Positions 36,801 to 45,041 are shown, counted from the stretch's first letter. The stretch is DNA of 64,000 nucleotides from Arthrobacter sp. 131MFCol6.1 (GCF_000374925.1 NZ_KB895549.1:62001-126000), one strand, 5' to 3'. Numbers and translations: made by a program. Notes: generated by a model not told the origin, from the letters alone.

Positions 36801-37853
36801 GTCGCCGTTGCCGTGGACCCGGGACTTTCACATGCTCAGACCGATCAAGACGAACGCAGCCACGACCCGGTATCCCGGGCCTTTGAACTAATCGCCGGAG
36901 TCCTGGAAGATCTCCCAGGGCAGCGGATCCCAACCGGTATCGCACTGACCATCCAGAAGGCGCATGCTGCCGTAGAAGAGGCGCAGCGCGAAGGGCTCCC
37001 CACTCTTGGCTCGCTCGGCAGCCCGCTGCCACCAACACTTACAGTTGCTCTGCTCAGGCTCTTGAACCTTCAACGTGCGGTCGCCGTTTCTCCGGCAGCT
37101 GCTCGACTCATCAGGGCTAGTCCAGAGAGTGTTGATCAAGCGGTCAGCTTGGCCGTGGAGGAGACTCGCGTTCGCGAGTCCGATCTACTGAAAGAGGTTT
37201 TGTCGGGGCCCTATGACTATCGGCCAATCCGTGTACTTTCCTCTGATCCAGCTGCAAACAGTGTGGACGGCTGTGACATAGTCGTGATGGCTGACTTGAG
37301 CGTGCTCGACGACCTTGCGGTCGATCTCCAAAACGCAAAGCGCGAGCTCCGGGATGGACTGACTGCACGGGTTTACGTGGTGGCAACTTATGAGGACAAG
37401 GCGCTTCCCTTAGCTTTCCAGCTCACGACACACCTTGCAGCTGATCTGCTTCCGGTGCCTCTCGAGACGCGTATCTCTCTTTTTGACGCTGCAGGTTTGA
37501 TTCCGCAATCGGCAGCCCTGGCGGAAGACGTCGCCGGCCTACTCCAGGAACTGGCAGGCCGATCGTATGCCGCCGCCTTGCGACAGATGCGGAATGGGGC
37601 ATGGCCGGCAACGCCTCCCAAAGACGACATTGATCCGGCAGAGTATCTGACCCCTGACATCCCAGTAGACCATCCAATCGTTGACCATTTAGTGGATCTG
37701 TGCACGCAGGTTATGGCAGAAGAAGAAGGCCGCCTTCCCGCTGGGCAATTGGCAAGTGTCCTGTACCAGACGCTCTCGGGCGAGCAGCCAGACGCTGACC
37801 AGGCGCGGCTTCTTCACGCTGTCTCCATGGCCAGCATCCTCAGTCTGCTATGA
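33828..37853 (+). CDS. Large PD-(D/E)XK-like nuclease / P-loop NTPase, candidate defence effector
   Basis: 1341 residues from an ATG with GAGGGGAG 4 nt upstream. N-terminal domain (about residues 60-200): a conserved Glu in WQIEV, then PEGIEDVD and YVQMKE, the spacing of a PD-(D/E)XK nuclease of the Cap4/DUF4297 kind with a QxK end. Residues about 320-560 form a STAND-like NTPase: Walker A GPSGAGKS at 336-343 and IVVAVDNLG as a candidate Walker B. The remaining 750 residues are mostly helical without clear repeats. Nuclease-STAND-helical sensor is the plan of Avs antiphage proteins, but no specific Avs family is recognised. No in-frame damage. Confidence 0.8.
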   Translation: MGPAQRPVRRRHKGPRSLQSDPPITNALDCEANDRVITDKDAPVGPDEAWSQLRQGARNVAGVSWQIEVTTYLLVMGRIGLLKFRHFTPEGIEDVDCRDADGLVTYVQMKELAAGNGRMAASRLADAVFHAHQYAAGRPVAVVTDGELGSGLTFAGWGVDMQTHASPGVKEVAKHLVSAGISEEVAAGLLGKTFLVRLPWDLRPLTEKLLVDSLGVPPAVSGFAVSRMYDLVAAASADQRATTAQSAKTITAGDVDSVLVEVQSTVGLDCLDEAVSAGVCVPASYVTTSKLTKDQFFLGAEGAPGLIGAGLDVVRSMEMQAILDGFTSHRYAFLLGPSGAGKSVLLWRAARDVLLGASVLRVLRVSTPDEVELLVRHVTLQRPSQTAPIVVAVDNLGRPHVSAWPDAVHRLREIPWVYLLGAARSEDFSPRLVSGGATMIELTLDAATADDVARAVRDSGIELSMDPDEARDRAQGLLMEYLALLTAGKRFRDVIAEQVEGLRDPNRRVERTLARWVTAAHALGLGLEAEALPRLLEEHDDIVGDALGRLRGEHVILQSHTEWRGLHELRSATISELLHESPPPTLTQTLSQVAEAVSLPLAGWFLRRVAQEAPQAVSSVARRIGGRLASVEDALVVASILEGAERADSVIYGAQSLPVLREQANAKLSVHDIALFTYGIGNHGLFADPIGISEFDKTMQRMSQIAVSIGPRPAKVAEAVGKTITGHELLRLASGEKPELVARLLEACLDVVHITEAEALAIYAGLSTPNNPDEADIHARIIDSLAVLAGLNRAQVSSCFGDVDSRANMLTCTEPWALNVSVGQSGDGTMVTATVLCPDSAPDRSASLAWDSGRRDPDDLVHGQAMRIAQRLADGCPEADVVEIRTLSPSGLPYVIADHEPGYKRLKREVFKRRESVRRAVSYQAAVRRLDASSSWTDLVREQVRISNELTRLLEESHNRLAVTDNAARRLEWTSSVAEVGRTIKALKARPVAVAVDPGLSHAQTDQDERSHDPVSRAFELIAGVLEDLPGQRIPTGIALTIQKAHAAVEEAQREGLPTLGSLGSPLPPTLTVALLRLLNLQRAVAVSPAAARLIRASPESVDQAVSLAVEETRVRESDLLKEVLSGPYDYRPIRVLSSDPAANSVDGCDIVVMADLSVLDDLAVDLQNAKRELRDGLTARVYVVATYEDKALPLAFQLTTHLAADLLPVPLETRISLFDAAGLIPQSAALAEDVAGLLQELAGRSYAAALRQMRNGAWPATPPKDDIDPAEYLTPDIPVDHPIVDHLVDLCTQVMAEEEGRLPAGQLASVLYQTLSGEQPDADQARLLHAVSMASILSLL

Positions 37854-38101
37854 GTAAGGCGTCGCGTGTCCTGGGACAGTATCCGCTGCGGTTCGCGGTC
37901 ATTTATTTCAGCCGGGCCTTTCACATGCAACCTTCAATGAGAGGCCGAGGCCCACACCCATGAGGAAGCCTCTGCGCGAATCCAAGGACTCAAGCGTGGA
38001 GGTTCCCGGTTGTCCAAGCTGGGAGGACTGGAGAACCACTCTGAGTGTACGGGCCCGCGTGACGTCCCAGCCGGTGGCCTGTTGGGAGGCGTGTCTTTCG
38101 G
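37854..38101. other. Intergenic stretch with no recognised feature
   Basis: About 250 nt between convergent genes. I see no convincing gene; possible short frames on the minus strand have no ribosome site or recognisable motif. Confidence 0.3.
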
Positions 38102-38767
38102 TCACCGCCGGGGACGGCCCCGGGTCCTCCCGGTCTGCCACCCGGGAACGGTGTCGTCCAGGAGCTTAGACTTCACGGGATCCAGTTCACCGCGGCGGTG
38201 TTTGTACCGCTGGGTGTGGATCCACACACCGAGCGTGTGCTCGCGCACTGAGTCATAGTCGTGGTGGCGTGGCCAGGAATTGCCTTCCTCGCGGTAGGCC
38301 GCAAGCTGGGTCCGGCGGCGGTGCCAGCGGGCCTCGTCCTCGGATTCCCTGCGGTTTTGCTGCCACCCCGGCACCGTGGCAGGTCCGTTGTTGTAGGCCC
38401 GGTCCAAGGTGCCGGCGGCTGCTTCGCGCCGCCGCGCGGTCAGCCACCTCGCCATGGACCTTTCCTCCTTGTCGGCGGAACGCCAGGCCTGGGTCCTGCC
38501 TTCGGCCAGGACCCAGGCAATGACCTGTTCCATGCGGGCGAGATCTTTGGGGGAAGGGTACGGGATGGGTGCACCCCCGGCCGCGGCCTGATGTGCCGCT
38601 TCGAGGGCCGGGTCCTGGCGGCGGGCGATGGCCAAGTCGTATCCGACCGCGGCCGGCTCGGCGCGCACGAGGGCAGCGATGCGTTTCCGGCTCAGCCCGT
38701 GCCGGTACATCAGCACCCATTCGGCGTCAGGAGCGCGCCGCAACCGCCCGTCCATATTGGACCCCAT
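38102..38767 (-). CDS. Orphan helicase-associated-domain protein
   Basis: 221 residues from the Met of MGSNMDG, preceded by GGCAGG (a longer open frame exists upstream). Residues about 15-40 (APDAEWVLMYRHGLSRKRIAALV) look like a DNA-binding helix-turn-helix. Two Trp-rich modules follow, the second ending WIHTQRYKHRRGELDPVKS, matching the helicase-associated domain (HA, PF03457-like) normally found repeated after a superfamily 2 helicase. No helicase core is encoded nearby. Such orphans are common in Arthrobacter; the role is unknown and DNA binding is inference. Confidence 0.7.
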   Translation of the reverse strand: MGSNMDGRLRRAPDAEWVLMYRHGLSRKRIAALVRAEPAAVGYDLAIARRQDPALEAAHQAAAGGAPIPYPSPKDLARMEQVIAWVLAEGRTQAWRSADKEERSMARWLTARRREAAAGTLDRAYNNGPATVPGWQQNRRESEDEARWHRRRTQLAAYREEGNSWPRHHDYDSVREHTLGVWIHTQRYKHRRGELDPVKSKLLDDTVPGWQTGRTRGRPRR

Positions 38768-38932
38768 CCTGCCACGGCCTATCCACAAGTCGGGTCGGCA
38801 CCGCGGGTCCACAGACACTGGGGGACCAAACGGAGCCTCCCAGCCCGCTCGACTCGACGTCTTAGCGCGCAGTGAGATGCCTTTTGCAGAGCAAAAGACA
38901 GAAGGGCCAGCGACGAAGCGCCGAACCAACAT

Positions 38933-39138
38933 TTTCGTGCTCGGCCGCGGGCCGCTATCCGACTTCCCTTGGCGGCCGCTGCCGGATTGTTGTCACTCAG
39001 CCGATCATGTCCACGTGTCGGTCGTATTGGATAGCAACTTCTCATAGCTGCTACTACTTCCTATAGATGGTAGCTTCTATAGAGTAGCTCCTGTACGCTG
39101 CGGGAGTACGGAACAAACCGCCTTTCTAAGGATCCCGC
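38933..39138. other. Intergenic region with AT-rich promoter repeats
   Basis: Divergent spacer between the helicase-associated-domain gene and an unknown operon. Its right half is markedly AT-rich for this genome and contains the tandem CTATAGA repeats reported separately. Confidence 0.4.
39061..39088 (+). promoter_or_regulatory. Tandem CTATAGA(n)GTAGC repeats
   Basis: CTATAGATGGTAGC is followed, with a 16-nt period, by CTATAGAGTAGC; an upstream GCTACT at 39050 is the inverse of the final AGTAGC. Located about 50-80 nt before the first gene of an unknown operon, this is a probable operator with overlapping -10 elements. Confidence 0.5.
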
Positions 39139-39729
39139 GTGAAGTTCAACCATATTGAGATCGAGGCAACCGTCGAGGAACTGGAGGCCTCTCCTGTGCT
39201 AGTTAAGCTTCTGACTGGACTGGCCCGCCGCAGCTCGGAGAGCCATGAATACGACGACGAGTTTGAATCGGCGGATGACGAGAGCCGAGAGCATACCAAC
39301 GTGGACGGCGCTGACGTACCGGGAGTCGCTTCTGCGGGTCAGTCTGTAGTTAAAGCACAGCTGGCGAGTAATCCGGCTGCTGAGCACTTTCGCCGTTTTC
39401 TTGCCGAGGCGTCAGGCTGGCCGGACGTGGCAGTACATGGAATCAAGCCGAAGGGCAGTCAGGCGGGAGCGCCGCTCGACTACACCCGCTATCTGCGAAT
39501 TCGGCGTACCGGGTCTCAATTAGGTGGATTTGCCTATGTTTATGCAGTTGATGGACACGTCAATTTCCGGCTGGCGTTTGATTCCAACGAGGAGCTGCAC
39601 AGCATCGCCCCCGGCGCCTGGCGGCCGACGACAGGCCATCGCGCGTATCGCGTCTCTATCCGCATCATAGATCAGAGCACCCTCGACCAAGCACTCCAGC
39701 TCGCACGTACTGCCTACGAGCGTACATAG
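39139..39729 (+). CDS. Unknown protein, 196 aa, first gene of an uncharacterised operon
   Basis: Not recognised. It begins KFNHIEIEATVEELEASPVL; residues 35-60 are highly acidic (EYDDEFESADDES), then from about residue 80 a compact domain with alternating strands (YLRIRRTGSQLGGFAYVY, GHVNFRLAF) ends in RVSIRIIDQSTLDQALQL. An acidic linker between two small domains suggests an adaptor or DNA-mimic-like segment (speculation). A GTG start with AAGGATC upstream. A small gene and a 504-residue unknown follow in the same direction. Confidence 0.7.
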   Translation: MKFNHIEIEATVEELEASPVLVKLLTGLARRSSESHEYDDEFESADDESREHTNVDGADVPGVASAGQSVVKAQLASNPAAEHFRRFLAEASGWPDVAVHGIKPKGSQAGAPLDYTRYLRIRRTGSQLGGFAYVYAVDGHVNFRLAFDSNEELHSIAPGAWRPTTGHRAYRVSIRIIDQSTLDQALQLARTAYERT

Positions 39730-39815
39730 CAACAAGAATTCACTGGCCGCAGTGGCGAAAACTTCAACATTCGTAGCTCATACAAGACCCGTCATGGGTA
39801 GAGAGGTTGCCTGCT

Positions 39816-39980
39816 ATGGGAAAAAGTAACCGTCTTTGCGCGAAACTCGAAGCGGCACGAGATCTTCCGCGGCAGGGCAAGAGACTGCAGGGGGTCGCCG
39901 AGACGCTCAGCATGATTATGTCGAGCGTGACCAGGTCGCTTGGACCGAGGACAGCCAAGCCAGTTCAGGAACGTTCATGA
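39816..39980 (+). CDS. Small basic protein, 54 aa, coupled to the next gene
   Basis: A short frame from ATG, with GAGAGG about 8 nt upstream, to a TGA that overlaps the next start as ATGA. It is basic with a helical centre (MGKSNRLCAKLEAARDLPRQ, then GVAETLSMIMSSV). The ATGA overlap and ribosome site support real translation, perhaps as a leader that couples the larger gene. No family recognised. Confidence 0.45.
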   Translation: MGKSNRLCAKLEAARDLPRQGKRLQGVAETLSMIMSSVTRSLGPRTAKPVQERS

Positions 39981-41491
39981 GCAGCAAGAAGGTTCGACCG
40001 AAAGCTGCCGCTATCAAGGCGAAAGTTCCCGAATGGATGATGGGAGGGAACCCAGCGGCGATCGCTGAAATCTGCGAGTGGCTGGTTGAACCCACGGCAG
40101 AACCAAATGTCTGGTCTATCGGGAGCATCGAGGGACGGCACGGTACCAACGGTGATTTGTTTAGGATGTTCAAGCTGGCGGATACCTCCAACTCCGAGTC
40201 TGTGGATGCATATTCAAGACTTCGGCGGCTGAAGAGGCATGACGGCGTCATTGAGCCTGAGATTTGGAAGGCGGCACGCGCTGGACATGCTGGACTCGCA
40301 AGAAATTACCCCGAAGAAGCAAGTGCTCTTCTGATGAGCATGACGATGCTGGTCTCGGCCGCTCCAACTGCCGACGCGGCAGCCGTCATGCTTCGGCAGA
40401 CCTTCAACGAATTCCTTCTGCCGGCAGTGGATAATCCATCGGCTTACCTCGTAGAGATCAAAGATGTCGTGGGCTACAGGTTCTCAGTCATCCGGTCACT
40501 GCTGACCACAGGGGAACATACCCTCCACGAGGCCTTCAAGATCGAGGGCGGGTTCGCCCCCTCATCCAAGGGCCTGTTCTCAGACTCCACGCTGGGCTTC
40601 GGAGCGTATCTCGCCTGCATGTGCGCCAGTCTTAGTCCCGCTGTGTGGGCATACCCCATTCCTCGAGCCGGCGGCGTCATTCTGCTGTTCTTTGGAAGCG
40701 CCGTCTCAGGGCAGGAGCCTCTGTCTAGGGACAAGATCCAACTCCTAGGCCCCCCGCACAACACATTCGAGGATGAGGCCGCGCCCGCGGACATCAGTGC
40801 TAAGGCGTATATCCGCGCAGCTCAGTGGTGGATAAACCAGCTCAGTACGCTTTTTTCGATCGTCACAGAACCTGCCAATTTCGAGGATTCTCAAGGAACG
40901 TTCGATCCGGCCGCGGCAACAGAACGCTTGCTCAGCGTCGAACAGATGTTCCGTGACTGCCAGTCCATTTTGACGATCACCAGGGATGGTCACGCGCGGC
41001 GTGCTCTCACTTTTAGCTTCCTCAAACGCCTTGAGGGGATGATTCCTGGATGCAAATGGAAAGACCTTGTTGGAAGGTCAAGCATTGAGAAGATTCTGGA
41101 GAGGTTGCGAACGGATCTGCCAGAGGATGCCCAAGCGGTATTCCTGGGCCGGGCCGAGCGGAGTCTGAGAGTCGTCGCTGCACTCGAGGACGGGTTTTTT
41201 GAGTCAACACCTGAACACGGCGGGACCATTCGGCTCCCTGACCAGCAAGGAAAGCTTGTTTCGGTGCAGCGAAAGACCGCCGTTACCGACTGGCTGGCAA
41301 TCGTACGAAACAGTTTGCACGGATTCGATAAGACCCCGACTCAACGAGATCGGGCCTTGCTCGCGGCCCATGATGGCCACATCCCAGGGGAGTTTTCCGA
41401 TCTGGCATGGCTGCATCTATTGGATATACTCGCTCACCCGGAAAAGCTCGCACGGTTCGATTTCCTGCGCAGGCGGAAGCAAGGTGTCTAA
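39977..41491 (+). CDS. Unknown protein, about 504 aa
   Basis: Not recognised. The ATG (MSSKKVRPK) overlaps the small upstream frame by 4 nt and has CAGGAAC before it; a longer frame begins 47 codons earlier. The basic N-terminus is followed by a helical middle (YPEEASALLMSMTMLVSAAPT) and a mildly hydrophobic segment around residues 210-260 (YLACMCASLSPAVWAYPIP, GGVILLFFGSAVSG) that could lie at a membrane. The C-terminal 130 residues are charged and helical (EKILERLRTDLPED). Location in an island rich in nucleases suggests an immunity or toxin role, without direct evidence. Confidence 0.75.
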   Translation: MSSKKVRPKAAAIKAKVPEWMMGGNPAAIAEICEWLVEPTAEPNVWSIGSIEGRHGTNGDLFRMFKLADTSNSESVDAYSRLRRLKRHDGVIEPEIWKAARAGHAGLARNYPEEASALLMSMTMLVSAAPTADAAAVMLRQTFNEFLLPAVDNPSAYLVEIKDVVGYRFSVIRSLLTTGEHTLHEAFKIEGGFAPSSKGLFSDSTLGFGAYLACMCASLSPAVWAYPIPRAGGVILLFFGSAVSGQEPLSRDKIQLLGPPHNTFEDEAAPADISAKAYIRAAQWWINQLSTLFSIVTEPANFEDSQGTFDPAAATERLLSVEQMFRDCQSILTITRDGHARRALTFSFLKRLEGMIPGCKWKDLVGRSSIEKILERLRTDLPEDAQAVFLGRAERSLRVVAALEDGFFESTPEHGGTIRLPDQQGKLVSVQRKTAVTDWLAIVRNSLHGFDKTPTQRDRALLAAHDGHIPGEFSDLAWLHLLDILAHPEKLARFDFLRRRKQGV

Positions 41492-42035
41492 AGCGCCAAA
41501 TTCGGGCCCTAGACGCCGCCGCAAAATGAGCCTGCAACGGATGAGCTCCACCTTCCTGAGCTCGGTAGTTGCTTTCGAACGGGCGGAGCTTTACCAGTGT
41601 GTGTTGTCGGGCGTCTGAGGGCGCGCAAGGACTCGCCCATGCCGTACATGTTGACGCCCGTCCCCCGGGTCCTAGAGCCCAGTCTGACAGGAAACAGAGG
41701 CCCTGTTAATGGCGCTTGGGAGTCCCGACGTCGGGCCGAACATTTGCCTCCCTCCCGCCGGCACAGCAATTTCGCCAGTGTGTCGATATAGCCAGATCGA
41801 TTGGCCACTGGTGGCGCTGAGCCTATGGTCGGGCGCTGCTTTGTATGAGGATCTCAAGTCCAAAGTTCCTGCCAGTTTGAGGCATGGATCCCGATCGTCC
41901 GCATCTGGGGGTCAGACACCGTAGGGTCAGCAGGGTATCCGACCCGTGGAACATGTCGTTTCCGAAGTGAGCCCACCATACACTCAATGCGTGTATGAGG
42001 CCGTGAGGCGAAGAACCGATAGGGGAAGTTAAGAC
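41492..42035. other. Non-coding or decayed stretch before the Mrr gene
   Basis: About 540 nt. Short frames occur on both strands but none has a ribosome site, family motif or convincing codon pattern. It ends with the operator-like inverted repeat before the Mrr-type gene. Confidence 0.4.
41977..41997. promoter_or_regulatory. Inverted repeat in the Mrr promoter
   Basis: CATACAC and GTGTATG are exact inverse arms around 7 nt, about 40 nt before the GTG start of the Mrr-type nuclease, and probably act as an operator or overlap its -10. Confidence 0.5.
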
Positions 42036-43109
42036 GTGACAGCGTGGATTGTTCGGGCAGGAGCCGCCGGCGAAGCCGAGGACTGGAACTTGGCAAAAGG
42101 TCGGGCCGGGGTGAGTTTCACGGGCGTCGGCAGCCTTACCGGCTGTCGATCGCGAGAAGATGTCCGAGCTGTTGTGGACGATGCCTACCCGCAGGGCAAG
42201 CCCGGCACGCGAGCCAACTTCGCCGGTCAGCTTTGGGCGCTCCGGCGCGACATAAAGCCGGGCGACCTGATCGTCATGCCGCTCAAGAGCAACGGACAGA
42301 TCGCCTTAGGCACGTGTACGGCTGGCTACGCCTACGACGGCGCCGAACCGGACAGATCACGGCGCCACCACATCGGGGTCAGCTGGGCTCCTGAACGGAT
42401 CTCTAGGTCGGTCTTTAAGGATGACCTGTTGAACACGATCAACGGTGCCATGACGGTGTTCAAGGCCACGCGACACAATGCCGAATCCCGGCTGTGGGCT
42501 GTCCTTGAGGCTGGAAGCGACCCAGGGGCCCTTGGTGTCCCTGCCCGGCAGGTGCCGTCCCCGGCAGAGCGGGCTGAGGAACGGGAGTTGGACGAGTCGG
42601 GGCTGCTCGACCCGGCTCCCGCGCCGACCGTTGAAGCCATACGCGACCGAATCCGCACGCACATCATCGAGAACTTCTCCGGGCACAAACTCACCGGTCT
42701 GGTAGCGGAGATCCTGAGCGCCTTGGGATATGTCTGCACCGTCTCACCGGCAGGGCCGGACGGGGGAGTGGACATCCTTGCCGGCAGCGGTCCGCTCGGA
42801 CTCGACTCCCCGACGCTAGTGGTGGAGGTTAAATCGGAACCCACCCAGGTCAAGGCGCAGGTAGCCCGCGGGCTCCAGGGTGCTGTATCCACCAATCAGG
42901 CGGACCAAGGGCTCTTGGTGGCTTGGGGAGGCATCAACTCAGCAGTGAAGCGGGAATTCTCACAGCAACGGACCCGGATGGCTTTCTGGGATGCGGAGGA
43001 CGTCCTTGACAAGCTGTTCACGGTGTATCCGCAGCTACCGGACGCCACAAGGGCCGCATTGCCGCTGAAGCTAGCGTGGGTGCTGGACGAAGACCCAGCA
43101 GCGGTCTAG
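42036..43109 (+). CDS. Mrr-type restriction endonuclease
   Basis: A 357-residue nuclease of the PD-(D/E)XK superfamily. The C-terminal Mrr-catalytic domain (about residues 215-330) reads GLVAEILSALGYVCTV, GPDGGVDILAG (catalytic Asp) and LVVEVKSEPTQV (ExK), then GLLVAWGGINSAVKRE. The first 170 residues form a different domain, starting TAWIVRAGAAGEAEDW with GDLIVMPLKSNGQIA, reminiscent of PUA/EVE-like base-reading folds. That would suit a type IV enzyme acting on modified DNA. GTG start with AGGGGAAG upstream. The next gene follows after 95 nt in the same direction. Confidence 0.87.
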   Translation: MTAWIVRAGAAGEAEDWNLAKGRAGVSFTGVGSLTGCRSREDVRAVVDDAYPQGKPGTRANFAGQLWALRRDIKPGDLIVMPLKSNGQIALGTCTAGYAYDGAEPDRSRRHHIGVSWAPERISRSVFKDDLLNTINGAMTVFKATRHNAESRLWAVLEAGSDPGALGVPARQVPSPAERAEERELDESGLLDPAPAPTVEAIRDRIRTHIIENFSGHKLTGLVAEILSALGYVCTVSPAGPDGGVDILAGSGPLGLDSPTLVVEVKSEPTQVKAQVARGLQGAVSTNQADQGLLVAWGGINSAVKREFSQQRTRMAFWDAEDVLDKLFTVYPQLPDATRAALPLKLAWVLDEDPAAV

Positions 43110-43204
43110 GGCCTGAGCCGAGATACCTGTGAGGGCACTGTAAAGTCAGGTCCTTTCGGATCTCGTTCATTGGCTCATCGCGCTGTTGGAGTCGTCGGAG
43201 AGTC

Positions 43205-44749
43205 ATGCAGGTGTTTCTCCGTCCGCACAGGATCGGTCGCCAGTATGGTGTTCCCATGGGGCAGAAAGCTTTCGCAGATGACCGCGTTGAAGGGCAATTG
43301 AGCTCTCTTCGATCCGAAGAATACTTTCAGAGGGCTCGGGAGGCCATCTCGGCCATTGGAGCGGGGGAACCAACCGCGGCTCTGGCCCACATCCGCAAGG
43401 TGATTGAACTGGCTTTGGTCGCCCAAAGCCGAACCGATGATCCAGGCAACGGCCACGTTTTACAGTTCGCGGAATATGCCGCCCGGCAGGCAGATGTGCT
43501 GTCTGTGCGCAAGCTCAGGGAGTACTCCGCCCGCCGCCTTGTCCTTCTTGGTGATCCAATACCCTCCGAGCTCCGTTTCCACAAGAAGATCGAGCGTTGT
43601 GAAGCCCGGGCCGTCAGGAACGCCGAAAGCAAGTCCCCCGGTATCAGAAAAGAAGATCCGGACCGGGAAATCGGCTCGTATTCTGTGCCGGCTACTCCGC
43701 TGTCCGATGCCTTCGACAGGCGTGCCCGGTCCGCGGACGAATGGGAAGCAATCCGTACAAGTGTCGACACTAACCTCGCTGAAGAACGCGTCGACGGTAG
43801 CCTCACTTACTCAGATTTCGTCGGGCACTATGCCAGCGCGGATCTCACGTACACAGCAGGAATGCCGATAATGCTGGACGACGACCACAATGCCCTGGGA
43901 TTTGGCCACCTTCCGTTGGAAAGCTTTCACAAAGCCGCCCAAAAGCCGTACCGGGACGGCGCTCGGGAACCGGAACGTGGTTGGAACAAGAACAAGGCAA
44001 GACATACCTGGGCGGTAGGCGTCCGACGGGACTACCGGGGCGGCATCGTCGTGCGTGAGGTTCCGCGCGATGAGCCCTTGGCCGTAGCTATCACGGCGAT
44101 CACCACCCCGAACCGAAACATCGACCCAGCCGGAGCCTTCCGAGACCTCCACACCTGGCTTACGGACACCGGTAGGACCCAAAATCGTGAGGAATGGTCA
44201 GCATCCGAAAGTGAGGACGGTCTCCGGGGGACCCTGGCTATACGTCGGCTCGAGACGCACTGTGGGGCCCCCGACCTAGAGTTCCCTCAGGAGAAGGAAA
44301 GGCGATGGGTCACCAAGCTGCAGTTTGATGCTACCGAGGGCGGTGGGATTGGGGTCCGCCTGGAAAATGTTGTCCCTATCCAAGATATATGGTCGGAAAC
44401 TCTAGTTAAAGCGTGGCTACTCGGCCCGGAGCGGGAAACCGTACTGGCTGAATCACGACAAGCGGCGTCCAAAGGTGAGCCCTGGCACCCGGGTCGACAT
44501 CACGTGCTGATTTCGGCCGGAGGCCAAAGACTCGTGATGGCGGACATTGAACCGGAGCGGCGTCCTGATGATCCCCCTGGCACGGGCGGGTGGAAGGTTG
44601 GCTGGACAGAGATCCCTCTACGAGACACCGTTTCTGTTGGTGGTTGCGCCGATCGACGTGTTACCACTCTCACGAGTCTGGTCGAAGAGAGGCTGACTGG
44701 CGCCCCCGCTTCATTTGTCGGCTTGCCAGTAGAAGACATTGACGCCTAG
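43205..44749 (+). CDS. Unknown protein, 514 aa, downstream of Mrr
   Basis: Not recognised. The ATG is preceded by GGAG at good spacing; a Met 17 codons later is an alternative start. The N-terminal 120 residues are helical (EEYFQRAREAISAIGAGE, ALAHIRKVIELALVAQS) and recall small helical-bundle domains that accompany nucleases. The central 250 residues are mixed with many charged positions (GRDLH-free, GWNKNKARHTWAV), and the C-terminal part is strand-rich (HHVLISAGGQRLVMADI). No catalytic motif stands out. Co-direction with the Mrr gene suggests a functional pair, unproven. Confidence 0.72.
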   Translation: MQVFLRPHRIGRQYGVPMGQKAFADDRVEGQLSSLRSEEYFQRAREAISAIGAGEPTAALAHIRKVIELALVAQSRTDDPGNGHVLQFAEYAARQADVLSVRKLREYSARRLVLLGDPIPSELRFHKKIERCEARAVRNAESKSPGIRKEDPDREIGSYSVPATPLSDAFDRRARSADEWEAIRTSVDTNLAEERVDGSLTYSDFVGHYASADLTYTAGMPIMLDDDHNALGFGHLPLESFHKAAQKPYRDGAREPERGWNKNKARHTWAVGVRRDYRGGIVVREVPRDEPLAVAITAITTPNRNIDPAGAFRDLHTWLTDTGRTQNREEWSASESEDGLRGTLAIRRLETHCGAPDLEFPQEKERRWVTKLQFDATEGGGIGVRLENVVPIQDIWSETLVKAWLLGPERETVLAESRQAASKGEPWHPGRHHVLISAGGQRLVMADIEPERRPDDPPGTGGWKVGWTEIPLRDTVSVGGCADRRVTTLTSLVEERLTGAPASFVGLPVEDIDA

Positions 44750-45041
44750 GGACGCCGTCCGAGCAGCTTCCTCAAGTCATCTGACAGGCCTGCGAAGCCG
44801 CCCAATCATAGTCACCCGGACAGATTCGTGGAACGGATCTAGGGTGATTTTGGCGACGCCACAGTGCCATAATGCTGGCTGTTGGCGTCCTGCAGATGAA
44901 GTGCCTCGAGACGAGTGACGGGCGTCCCTGCAATGAGCATCACTCCGACCCTGCGCCGGCGGCGTGGGCTGACCGAACAGGCTGCCGGTCGCCGCCGTGG
45001 ACCAGACCTGCCCATATAAGCCGTGCCGATAGAATCCGTCT
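44750..45041. other. Intergenic stretch with a leaderless promoter at its end
   Basis: No gene recognised; one short minus-strand frame (MLIAGTPVTRLEALHLQDA) may be a remnant. Its last bases carry TAGAAT (45030-45035), 6 nt before the next ATG, a probable leaderless -10. Confidence 0.4.

Noticed and set aside
41597..41924. Short frames between the unknown 504-aa gene and the Mrr gene
   Set aside because: No ribosome sites, no coherent protein pattern, and mutually overlapping frames on both strands.
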